64,000 nucleotides of DNA from Prevotella sp. UBA4268 (GTDB lineage Bacteria > Bacteroidota > Bacteroidia > Bacteroidales > Bacteroidaceae), in assembly GCA_002395135.1 (NCBI GenBank), contig DGWC01000083.1, positions 12,565 through 76,564 on the forward strand, written 5' to 3'. The notes beneath the pieces are model-generated. The model saw only the letters and a list, made by a program, of their open reading frames with translations, was not told where the DNA came from and made no database searches. The translations under genes were made by a program, and so were the position numbers. Positions 37,533 through 44,168 of the stretch are shown here, piece after piece (within the stretch, counting starts at the first letter, position 1; each line of letters opens with the position of its first letter).

Positions 37533-38480
37533 TTATATGATTTTCTCATAAAAGCACTCATTTGGTGTTAGAAAAATCAGTTTTTCCCTTGGTCTTGCGT
37601 TTATTTTCTCCATAATATGCTTGATTTTCTGATGGCTTATGCTGCTGAATTGCGCTGATTTTGGTATGTATTGCCTGACAAGTCCGTTGGCATTTTCTAT
37701 GGCTCCTTTCTGCCATGACGAGTATGGATCTGCGAAGTATACCTTCACTCCGATTTTTTCCGTTATCATCTCATGGCATGCGAACTCCGTCCCGTTGTCA
37801 GTGGTTATGGTTCTTATGTGCTCCTTGTATGGCTCAAGCAGCCACACCACGTTTTTTGCGAGTTCTCTGGCATTCTTTCCATTCTTGAGCTTTCTCATGA
37901 AGAGCATGTTCGTGTTCCTCTCCACTATGGTGAGAATGGCGCCATGGTTCCCCTTTCCGACGATCGTGTCCATCTCAAAGTCCCCGAAGCGTCTTCCATC
38001 GGCCTCCTTCGGCCTTTCACGGATGCTTGTGCGATTGGGGATGACGACGCGCTTTCCGCCTACGGGCCTGCTGCGGTGCTTGAGCCTGTGGCGGCAGTTC
38101 TTATAGAGGTCGCCGCCCTGCCTCCTATCCTTCCTTATCATCTTGTAGATGGTCTCATGGGATATGTGCTTGCCCTGGAGCTTGAGATGGCCTGATATCT
38201 GCTCTGGAGACCATTGCTCCTTTCTCAGCAGACTCTCCACCTCCTGTCGCAGTTCCTTGCCCACTGTGCGGTTTCCCGGCTGCCTGTGCTTGTGGTATGC
38301 GGCATTCCTCTGGGCGGTTTCCCATACATACTTGCCACGGCTTCCGGTGTTGCGCCTGAGCTCGCGCGTGATGGTGGAAGGATGTACGCCAATTGAATTG
38401 GCGATGGCACTTTTCGTCTCTCCTTTTTGTAATAACACAGAAATTGTGTACCTTTGCTCCGAAGTCAGTTGTTTGTACAT
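37533..38480 (-). CDS. IS30-family transposase
   Basis: 315 residues from ATG 38480. N-terminal helix-turn-helix (LTSEQRYTISVLLQKGETKS, IGVHPSTITRELRRN), then the DDE catalytic core: D in GDFEMDTIVGKG, D in TITTDNGTEF, E in QKGAIENANGLVRQYIPK. Full length and undamaged, so the element may be active. An in-frame TTG at 38486 is a weaker start. Confidence 0.93.
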   Translation of the reverse strand: MYKQLTSEQRYTISVLLQKGETKSAIANSIGVHPSTITRELRRNTGSRGKYVWETAQRNAAYHKHRQPGNRTVGKELRQEVESLLRKEQWSPEQISGHLKLQGKHISHETIYKMIRKDRRQGGDLYKNCRHRLKHRSRPVGGKRVVIPNRTSIRERPKEADGRRFGDFEMDTIVGKGNHGAILTIVERNTNMLFMRKLKNGKNARELAKNVVWLLEPYKEHIRTITTDNGTEFACHEMITEKIGVKVYFADPYSSWQKGAIENANGLVRQYIPKSAQFSSISHQKIKHIMEKINARPREKLIFLTPNECFYEKII

Positions 38481-38561
38481 AAGCAATGCAAATTTAACTG
38501 ATTTTTGGGAGACGGCGGTCTCCCTTTCTTGTTTTTTTGCATTGCCTGTTGAAACGGGCGT

Positions 38562-38620
38562 TTCCGTGGGGGGTGGAACCCCTCTCCGCTACGCTCCGAG
38601 AGGCTTCCCCCCCCACGGAA
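38562..38620. repeat. 59-bp near-perfect palindrome inside the IS30 copy
   Basis: TTCCGTGGGGGG and CCCCCCCACGGAA form the outer stem; GAAC-CCCTCTC and GAGAGG-CTTC the inner stem, with a ten-base loop. It lies between the transposase start and the IS end, together with a smaller GGGAGAC/GTCTCCC hairpin at 38508-38525. It may shield the transposase from outside transcription. Confidence 0.7.
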
Positions 38621-38719
38621 CATTCTTCTTCCCTCATCCAATATTTGCACTTCTATCTTGAACTTGGGCAGAAATGTCATCAACCATTGATATATAGGAC
38701 AAAACGTATCATATTAAAA

Positions 38720-38764
38720 ATGTATCAATGAAATCAATAAATCATATCGAAATCATTGATACAT
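38720..38764. repeat. 12-bp perfect inverted repeat with repeated GTATCA motifs
   Basis: ATGTATCAATGA (38720-38731) and TCATTGATACAT (38753-38764) are exact complements. Further GTATCA copies flank the outside at 38706 and 38768. A candidate replication origin or operator of the element; the remaining gap to 39213 shows only AT-rich sequence and no clear gene. Confidence 0.55.
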
Positions 38765-39213
38765 TTGTATCAGTCTAACTTAAAAAGTTATCTTGAGTCT
38801 AAACATAGTTGTCATAAAACGAGAAATAATAACGTCATAAGTTAAGTTTCTTCCATGTACTTGAACGTTTTACAAAAGTTTTTAATATCTTTGCATCGTC
38901 ATATTGCCTGAATAGGCATCTGACAGGCATATTAGACAGCGCATTTTCGCTTTTCTGAACATGTGAACTTGGACACTTCACCTGTTGGCAACTGCCAATG
39001 AAATCATCAGAAAGTGGGAAACGCTCTCTTGGTGTGTATTCGTACCATTTACGAAATACTGCCAAGCGGAGGAACGTTCCTATTCTGTGATTTCAGGGAG
39101 TCCAAGCCCCACATGGCAGTTTAGAGTAATGGTGACTCCGCTCTTCTTTTATGCCTCCTAAACATAGTATAAATTAGCATCGCAGGGTCACAGATGCCTT
39201 ATTTTATTACGAT

Positions 39214-39942
39214 ATGATTAGTACAATGAAACACGGGATTATAATTGGAGGGCTTGTTTTTGTAATATCCCTCAGTGCAATTTCATGTGAAAGCAAGTCA
39301 AAAAGTGACATGAATGTACCAACCGAGTATTGTGAGGAACTCGTAAAACTTGCAGAGGGAGGCAATGCCGAGGCCCAGGCAAATCTTGGTGTATGCTATG
39401 CAAAAGGTGAAGGTGTTTCACAGAGTAATGAAGAAGCTGTAAGATGGTTTAAGATGTCAGTTGAACAAAATAATGCGAAAGGACAATTTTACTTGGCTAT
39501 GGCTTATAACAGAGGAATGGGAGTCAATCAGGATTGGCAAGAATCGTTTCGTCTAATTAAGGAGTCTGCTAATCAAGGTTATGCAAAAGCACAAACTCAG
39601 TTAGCAGGTTGTTATGATTACGGGCTGAATGGTATCACAAAGAATCATGCCGAAGCCATGAAATGGTTTAGATTGGCTGCGGAGCAAGGTGAACCCGATG
39701 CACAATGGAACGTTGGTATGGATTACTATACTAATAAAGACTATAATGAAGCGTTCAAATGGTTTGACAAATCGGCAGCACAAGGTTATTCTGATGGACA
39801 ACTATTTTTGGGCATGTGTTATTTCTTGGGACAAGGTGTTGAGCAAGATAAAGTAAGAGGTTATGATTTAGTCCGTAAAGCAGCAGAACAAGGCAATAAA
39901 GATGCTATTCAAGAATTAGAATTGTTAAAGAATAACATGTAA
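39214..39942 (+). CDS. Sel1-repeat lipoprotein
   Basis: 242 residues with signal peptide and lipobox (SLSAISC, Cys about 25). The rest is about five to six Sel1 repeats of 36 residues (AQANLGVCYAKGEGVSQSNE, EAVRWFKMSVEQ; repeated as AEAMKWFRLAAEQGEPDAQW and KGYDLVRKAAEQG-like units), forming an alpha solenoid for protein-protein contact. Cargo gene of the tRNA-Leu element; role unknown. MKHGII at 39226 is an alternative start. Confidence 0.85.
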   Translation: MISTMKHGIIIGGLVFVISLSAISCESKSKSDMNVPTEYCEELVKLAEGGNAEAQANLGVCYAKGEGVSQSNEEAVRWFKMSVEQNNAKGQFYLAMAYNRGMGVNQDWQESFRLIKESANQGYAKAQTQLAGCYDYGLNGITKNHAEAMKWFRLAAEQGEPDAQWNVGMDYYTNKDYNEAFKWFDKSAAQGYSDGQLFLGMCYFLGQGVEQDKVRGYDLVRKAAEQGNKDAIQELELLKNNM

Positions 39943-40030
39943 GTCGTTGGTTATTGGCATAAGTTCCGAACGAGCAAGAAAGTACCAGTCAGCTATGACA
40001 CGGACAAATAGGCATAAAACTCAATAAATT

Positions 40031-40351
40031 ATGATACTACTTATTATTGTCGTTGCTGTTGTTGCTGTTTATTTCTTTATAAAGAACAATCCGAAGGGAA
40101 ATACACAAGCGACACAATCAGATGCTAGTCAAACAGCAGAACAGACAACATGTCCTATCTGTGGACATCAAATTTCAAGCAAGGCAGTTACATGTCCTCA
40201 ATGTGGGCATCCTGTTGGTTACGATAGCGCAAGAATGAACCTAAAAACATTTTTAAGGAAAAAATGGGTTAAGGTGATATTAGTAATTATTGCAATAATC
40301 ATTATCGGACGAATAATCGGTAGCATCGTAAATCAATGGTTATTAGCATAA
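40031..40351 (+). CDS. zinc-ribbon membrane protein
   Basis: 106 residues: N-terminal membrane segment (1-17, MILLIIVVAVVAVYFFI), a zinc ribbon CPICGHQ...CPQCGHP (about 43-66), and a second membrane segment near the end (VKVILVIIAIIIIGRIIGSI). Such short zinc-ribbon proteins are often fused or adjacent to sensors; here it follows the Sel1 lipoprotein by 88 bases on the same strand. Function unknown. Confidence 0.65.
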   Translation: MILLIIVVAVVAVYFFIKNNPKGNTQATQSDASQTAEQTTCPICGHQISSKAVTCPQCGHPVGYDSARMNLKTFLRKKWVKVILVIIAIIIIGRIIGSIVNQWLLA

Positions 40352-40387
40352 ACTATCCTTAAGCACCGGTCAGCAATGGTCGGTGTT

Positions 40388-40744
40388 TTATTTTATATGA
40401 TATTTTCCGTTAATGTCATACTCTGATATTTCCTCATTTTGTAGGGTATTCTTAATGTTGGATGCAAAGTCAATGAGTGAGTCTACATTATCGGTTACAA
40501 GCGTTTTTCCTCTAAACACAATGATTGCTGTTAGGTCGGTTTGATCCAGACGTGAATTAAATAGTGTCGCTACCTCAACATTTAGATTTTGTGCAATACT
40601 CTGTATTGTGCTTAATGTCGGGTTTCCGTTAATAGCCCTACTTAAACTCTCCGGCGCAATCTGCATTTTCTCTGCAAGTTGCCGCATGGTTATGCCTTGC
40701 TTACGGCAAAGCATTCGTACCGAAAGACTCAAGTTATTTTCCAT
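40388..40744 (-). CDS. XRE-family repressor
   Basis: 118 residues with an N-terminal helix-turn-helix of the lambda-Cro type (MLCRKQGITMRQLAEKMQIA, PESLSRAINGNPTLSTIQSI). The C-terminal half lacks a recognised domain. It is divergent from the small serine recombinase, and identical-pattern 20-bp sites lie at its own promoter and just after the recombinase promoter, so it probably represses both. Confidence 0.85.
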   Translation of the reverse strand: MENNLSLSVRMLCRKQGITMRQLAEKMQIAPESLSRAINGNPTLSTIQSIAQNLNVEVATLFNSRLDQTDLTAIIVFRGKTLVTDNVDSLIDFASNIKNTLQNEEISEYDINGKYHIK

Positions 40745-40764
40745 ATTATTTCTTGTTTTGGGTG

Positions 40765-40794
40765 CAAAGTTACAAAAATAACTTGAAATATCAA
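40765..40794 (-). promoter_or_regulatory. promoter of the XRE gene
   Basis: Reverse strand: -33 TTG (40792-40794), 19-base spacer, -7 TAACTTTG (40765-40772). The first operator-like site (40775-40794) fills the spacer. Confidence 0.7.
40775..40794 (+). promoter_or_regulatory. operator-like site 1
   Basis: AAAATAACTTGAAATATCAA, matching site 2 (40871-40890) at 18 of 20 positions. It occupies the spacer of the XRE promoter, fitting autorepression. Confidence 0.55.
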
Positions 40795-40832
40795 TTAATT
40801 AGAACAAAATTGAAAGAAAATATCAAATTAAT

Positions 40833-40863
40833 TTGGTTTGCATTGATTTTTGTTGTATATTTG
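40833..40863 (+). promoter_or_regulatory. promoter of the small serine recombinase
   Basis: -33 TTG (40833-40835), 20-base spacer, -7 TATATTTG (40856-40863). The start codon is 30 bases downstream. Confidence 0.7.
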
Positions 40864-40870
40864 CACTTGA

Positions 40871-40890
40871 AAAATAACTTAATATATCAA
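40871..40890 (+). promoter_or_regulatory. operator-like site 2
   Basis: AAAATAACTTAATATATCAA, placed at the expected transcription start, four bases before the recombinase ATG. The centre is close to a palindrome (CTTAATATATCAAG). Confidence 0.55.
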
Positions 40891-40893
40891 GAA

Positions 40894-41526
40894 ATGGGAA
40901 AGAAGAATGTAACAGCAGTGATTTATGCAAGAGTAAGCACCAACGGCCAAGACTATGACCGCCAACTTAACGACCTCCGAGATTATGCAAGTCGTATGGG
41001 GTATAACGTGGTTAAGGAGTTTGCAGAGAAAATCTCCGGCGCAAAGAAAGTGGCAGAGCGAGAAGCACTGACAGAGTTACTTTCGTTTGTTGAGACCAAC
41101 CATATCGACAAGGTGCTTATATATGAGTGCAGCCGTTTAAGTCGTAGGGTGGCTGACTTTATCAATATTGTAGATAGGTTGAATGAGTTGCACATTTCTT
41201 TATATATACACCAAAACGGACTTGAAACCCTGCAGGCAGATGGGAAGGTGAACCCTATTGCGCAACTTGTTATCGGTATGTTGGCCCAGTTCAACAGCAT
41301 GGAGCGCAACCTCATCCGTTCACGTATGGAAAGCGGTTACAACAACTACAGAAACAATGGCGGTGTGGTTGGTCGCAAGGTTGGTTTTCGCAAGTCTGAT
41401 GAGGCCATGAGGGAAGAATATAAAGAAGAAAGTCGTTTGCTCAGAAAGGGCTTGAGTCTCCGCAATGTTGCTAAAATCACGGGCACTTCCATTAATACAT
41501 TACGTAAAGTTAAGGCACTTAGTTAA
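40894..41526 (+). CDS. small serine recombinase (resolvase/invertase type)
   Basis: 210 residues from ATG 40894 (MGKKNVTAVIYARVSTNGQD). The catalytic domain has YARVSTNGQDYDRQL (Ser near residue 15), the ECSRLSR motif and the long E-helix (QFNSMERNLIRSRMESGY); a short helix-turn-helix follows (RNVAKITGTSINTLRKV). It may resolve dimers or invert a segment; a likely target site was not found. An upstream in-frame start at 40753 would overlap both operators and is rejected. Confidence 0.92.
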   Translation: MGKKNVTAVIYARVSTNGQDYDRQLNDLRDYASRMGYNVVKEFAEKISGAKKVAEREALTELLSFVETNHIDKVLIYECSRLSRRVADFINIVDRLNELHISLYIHQNGLETLQADGKVNPIAQLVIGMLAQFNSMERNLIRSRMESGYNNYRNNGGVVGRKVGFRKSDEAMREEYKEESRLLRKGLSLRNVAKITGTSINTLRKVKALS

Positions 41527-41612
41527 AAAGTTGCCTTTTCCTTTGGTTAGTCGGTAGATTTGCATTAGGTTTGTAAATGTCAGAGGATAACAGATTGATA
41601 ATAAAGAGATAA

Positions 41613-41822
41613 ATGACAGAAAAATATGACATAGAAATCAAGATTGGAAATGAGGTTTTAAGCGGTTGCCCTCTTGTCGTACAACAGACTTGCTCACCCG
41701 TGATGGGTGGCACAGCAAGAGACAGCAAGCAACGAAATAAGAGGGTTATGGTATTGATTAATGGTAACATTGGAACTATGCAAGAAAATACTAAACAGCG
41801 GAAAACGCAAATATACAGATAG
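41613..41822 (+). CDS. doubtful small frame ahead of the large recombinase
   Basis: 69 residues, MTEKYDIEIKIGNEVLSGCP at its start, no family resemblance. It overlaps the more convincing small gene at 41761 in another frame, so only its first 50 codons could be independent. Kept as a possibility because the spacing after the small recombinase otherwise leaves about 230 bases unexplained. Confidence 0.3.
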   Translation: MTEKYDIEIKIGNEVLSGCPLVVQQTCSPVMGGTARDSKQRNKRVMVLINGNIGTMQENTKQRKTQIYR

Positions 41823-41922
41823 CGAAATAAAGGAAATTAGAGAGTTCTTATACAGAATGGCAGAATTGCAGATAGAGAGTGAAAAAGAAAAAGCAATAAT
41901 AAATAAAGAAAAGAGAATATGA
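41761..41922 (+). CDS. small helical protein coupled to the large recombinase
   Basis: 53 residues: MVTLELCKKILNSGKRKYTD then SEIKEIREFLYRMAELQIES, a charged helical protein. Its TGA overlaps the recombinase ATG (ATGA), implying translational coupling. Short proteins of this type occur ahead of recombinases in other Bacteroidetes elements as far as I recall. Function unknown; perhaps a recombination directionality or accessory factor, which is only a guess. Confidence 0.6.
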   Translation: MVTLELCKKILNSGKRKYTDSEIKEIREFLYRMAELQIESEKEKAIINKEKRI

Positions 41923-43601
41923 AAAATGTAATATTATATTGTAGGGTTAGCACGGATGAACAAGCAGATGGTTGCTCATTGGATATGCAGGAGTTGTATT
42001 TGAGAAGATATTGTACCAGCAATGATTACAATATTGTAGATGTTTATAAAGAGGATTTCTCTGCAAAACATTTCGACATGAGAAGGCCCGAAATGTCAAG
42101 GATGTATGACTATTGCAAAAAGCATAGACGAGAGATTGACAAAATTCTATTCTTACGGTGGGATAGATATTCAAGAAATGTGGAGTTCGCCTTTGCATAT
42201 AAACGGAAATTCCATGATGAATTAGGAATTGAAATCAATGCGATAGAAAACCCTATTGATTTCACAGCAACTGAATGGTCGACTATGCTATCCATCTATT
42301 GTGGAGTTGCCCATACTGAGGATGAGAAGATTAGCAAAAGGACAAAAGATGGAATTCATGGCTCACAACTAAAAGGAAAGTGTACAAACAAAGCCCCAAG
42401 AGGATATAAGAATTGTCGAGTATCTAAACACGAAACTTATGTAGTCATTGACAATGAAATTGCCCCTTTAATAACTAAGGTATTTAATGAGGTTGCGAAG
42501 GGTATAGAAACACCATGCAGTATACGAAGAAGGCTTTGCCCCAATATTGCAGAAAGTTCATTCCTTGATATGCTGAGAAATCCTTTTTATATCGGAAAAA
42601 TCAAAGTTCCTGCATATCGTGATGACCCTGAACAGATTGTTGATGGGTTGCACGAAGCAATAGTAACTAAAGAAGTGTTTTATCGTGTTCAAGATATTTT
42701 AGATGGCAAGAGGAAAAACACACCAAAACTGACTAAGGCAATTAATCCCGATTTGTTTTTAAGAAAGTTTCTTGTATGCCCAATTTGCGGCCATGCACTG
42801 ACAGGGAGCGAGAGCAAGGGTAATGGAGGTAAATATGCTTATTACCATTGCTGCCAAGATGGTAAGCACTTACGTAAACGTGCAGATGAAGTAAACGAAG
42901 GTTTTGTTCGCTATGTTTCATGTCTCACTCCTAATGAAGAAGTCTTGCGTCTTTACAAAGAGGTGCTGACAGACGTTCGGAACGAGCAAAGCAGAGAAAC
43001 AAGGAATAAGGTTGAGGACTTACAGAAGGAGGTTAGACGTATAGAGGAAATGCTAAATACGCTTGACGATAAACTATTAAGCGGTACAATATCAGATGCA
43101 AATTACAATCGTATATCCCAACGCTACGAAAAACAGATAAGCGACCTCAAACAGCAAATTGAAGTAATGAAGAACCCGAACCGAGCCAATATCGAACCAA
43201 AGTTAAGTTATTCTATCTCTCTGTTAGACAATATGGAAGGGTTCTTTCGGGATGCTCCCGTAAAGGTGAAAATAAAGTTACTTGGTTCGATATTTCCCGA
43301 AAAAATCGAATTTGACGGAAAAAATTATCGAACCAATGGCTACAACAAAGTGTTCGACCTTATCTATCAACAAACCAAAGAGTTACGAGAGCCAAAAAAA
43401 GTTGACGGGGAAAGATTTTCGTCTTTCCCCGCCTCAGTACCCAGAGCCGGGGTCGAACCGGCACGGGTTGCCCCACTGGTGTTTGAGACCAGCGCGTCTA
43501 CCGATTCCGCCATCTGGGCTTTTGCGGCTGCAAAGATAGTGATAATTTCCGAAATGACAAACTTTTCGCGGAAAAATCTTTTATTTTTTCCAAAACCTTG
43601 A
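41919..43601 (+). CDS. large serine recombinase (element integrase)
   Basis: 560 residues as integrated. N-terminal resolvase domain (VILYCRVSTDEQADGCSLDM, catalytic Ser in CRVSTDEQ; LRWDRYSRN), recombinase domain (KGKCTNKAPRGYKNCR, then SFLDMLRNPFYIGKI), zinc-ribbon domain (CPICGHALTGS...YYHCCQ), coiled coil (about 345-425). It should integrate and excise the element. Residues after 510 are read from tRNA-Leu in antisense and from the 3' end of nrdG, so they are host-supplied. Joined to the other end of the element the frame would instead add 32 residues and stop at 36205. Confidence 0.92.
   Translation: MKNVILYCRVSTDEQADGCSLDMQELYLRRYCTSNDYNIVDVYKEDFSAKHFDMRRPEMSRMYDYCKKHRREIDKILFLRWDRYSRNVEFAFAYKRKFHDELGIEINAIENPIDFTATEWSTMLSIYCGVAHTEDEKISKRTKDGIHGSQLKGKCTNKAPRGYKNCRVSKHETYVVIDNEIAPLITKVFNEVAKGIETPCSIRRRLCPNIAESSFLDMLRNPFYIGKIKVPAYRDDPEQIVDGLHEAIVTKEVFYRVQDILDGKRKNTPKLTKAINPDLFLRKFLVCPICGHALTGSESKGNGGKYAYYHCCQDGKHLRKRADEVNEGFVRYVSCLTPNEEVLRLYKEVLTDVRNEQSRETRNKVEDLQKEVRRIEEMLNTLDDKLLSGTISDANYNRISQRYEKQISDLKQQIEVMKNPNRANIEPKLSYSISLLDNMEGFFRDAPVKVKIKLLGSIFPEKIEFDGKNYRTNGYNKVFDLIYQQTKELREPKKVDGERFSSFPASVPRAGVEPARVAPLVFETSASTDSAIWAFAAAKIVIISEMTNFSRKNLLFFPKP
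43407..43430 (-). terminator. element-borne terminator for tRNA-Leu
   Basis: GGGGAAAGA-TTTTCG-TCTTTCCCC, nine perfect pairs; on the minus strand it is followed within six bases by TTTTTTT. It begins eight bases after the tRNA 3' end and lies inside the recombinase coding sequence on the other strand, so the element seems to supply a replacement terminator for the tRNA it splits from its own. Confidence 0.65.
43437..43449. other. right attachment site (tRNA-Leu 3' end)
   Basis: GTACCCAGAGCCG, covering the acceptor stem 3' strand and part of the T arm. Identical to 36095-36107. Confidence 0.75.
43438..43519 (-). tRNA. tRNA-Leu(CAA)
   Basis: 82 bases on the minus strand. Acceptor stem GCCCAGA/TCTGGGT, D arm with GGTAGACGC, anticodon stem CTGGT/ACCAG with loop CTCAAAC (anticodon CAA), long variable arm (TGGGGCAACCCGT region) as in leucine tRNAs, T arm GCCGG-TTCGACC-CCGGC, discriminator A. 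CCA is not encoded. The structure is complete despite the integrated element. Confidence 0.95.
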
Positions 43602-44048
43602 GGTGATGTCTTCAAACTCTCCGTTTTCCAGTTTGCGGTAGAGGCGTTGGTTGGTGGTGTTTTTCTTCAGCGGTCCGAGATGTTTGATGTAGGGCCCGAT
43701 CTTGATGTAGTCGAAGTCATTCTTGTTCACAACCGAAGGGATTCGCAGCCTTCCGCTGTACCATGCCACTTTGAATTGCGGGTGCGCCTCATGGATATAC
43801 TGAGCCAGTGCATTGATGCCTTTCGGGTCGTTGTCGCCTCCCATGAATGAAATGCAGGTGATGTCGTTGCCGTATTTCTTTGCGAAATCGTCGATGGCAT
43901 CGGTGTCAAGCGGCAGTCCGATGTCTTCCCACAGGTAGTGGCTGTGGCATCCTGGGCAGCGGCAGGGGCAGTTGGAGATGTTGACCGCCAGCGTTACTTC
44001 GTCGGGAATTTCCTGGAACACGATGCCCGTGTTGACGTATTTCAGCAT
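43581..44048 (-). CDS. nrdG: anaerobic ribonucleotide reductase activating protein
   Basis: Radical-SAM activase of 155 residues that installs the glycyl radical in NrdD. The cluster motif CPCRCPGC (CX3CX2C, about 28-35) is followed by SFMGGDNDP near residue 90. It is the downstream partner of nrdD, separated by 120 bases that contain a strong hairpin. Its 3' end overlaps the artificially extended recombinase frame by 21 bases on the opposite strand. Confidence 0.93.
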   Translation of the reverse strand: MLKYVNTGIVFQEIPDEVTLAVNISNCPCRCPGCHSHYLWEDIGLPLDTDAIDDFAKKYGNDITCISFMGGDNDPKGINALAQYIHEAHPQFKVAWYSGRLRIPSVVNKNDFDYIKIGPYIKHLGPLKKNTTNQRLYRKLENGEFEDITSRFWKK

Positions 44049-44072
44049 TTCTTAGTCGTTTTATCATGAAAA

Positions 44073-44137
44073 TTAGGAATCAGAAACGTTGTATCCCACG
44101 CGTGTCAGCGTGTCTGGTCGTTGTTTCTGATTCCTAA
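44073..44137. repeat. hairpin between nrdD and nrdG
   Basis: TTAGGAATCAGAAAC (44073-44087) pairs perfectly with GTTTCTGATTCCTAA (44123-44137). Between them a smaller ACGCG/CAGCGTG pairing is possible. No U-run follows, so it more likely stabilises or processes the mRNA than ends it. Confidence 0.7.
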
Positions 44138-44168
44138 GAAACTGTTGTTCTGTCGTTTGCTTTATGGT

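Larger units (their letters stand above)
37523..38652 (-). mobile_element. IS30-family insertion sequence
   Basis: About 1.13 kb holding one transposase. Ends carry inverted AAGTGCAAAT (37523-37532) and ATTTGCACTT (38643-38652). No convincing target duplication is visible next to them, so exact limits are uncertain by a few bases, or the flanks were altered after insertion. It sits inside the tRNA-Leu element between rep and the Sel1 gene. Confidence 0.75.
36095..43449 (+). mobile_element. 7.3-kb integrated element in tRNA-Leu(CAA)
   Basis: Bounded by 13-bp direct repeats of the tRNA 3' end. Contents in order: small protein and Rep-like protein, IS30-family insertion, Sel1 lipoprotein, zinc-ribbon membrane protein, XRE repressor (minus), small serine recombinase, two short frames, large serine recombinase ending at the right boundary. 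No relaxase, coat or packaging gene is seen, so it is a plasmid-like or mobilisable element rather than a complete phage. Joining both ends restores a full recombinase gene plus terminator, strong support for these limits. Confidence 0.8.

Noticed and set aside
38465-38683. Minus-strand frame over the IS30 end
   Set aside because: It reads through the palindrome and IS terminus and resembles nothing; explained by the high GC hairpin.
36095-43449. Element considered as an integrated filamentous phage because of the Rep-like protein
   Set aside because: No coat proteins, Zot-like ATPase or secretin were found; the gene set fits a plasmid-like integrative element better.
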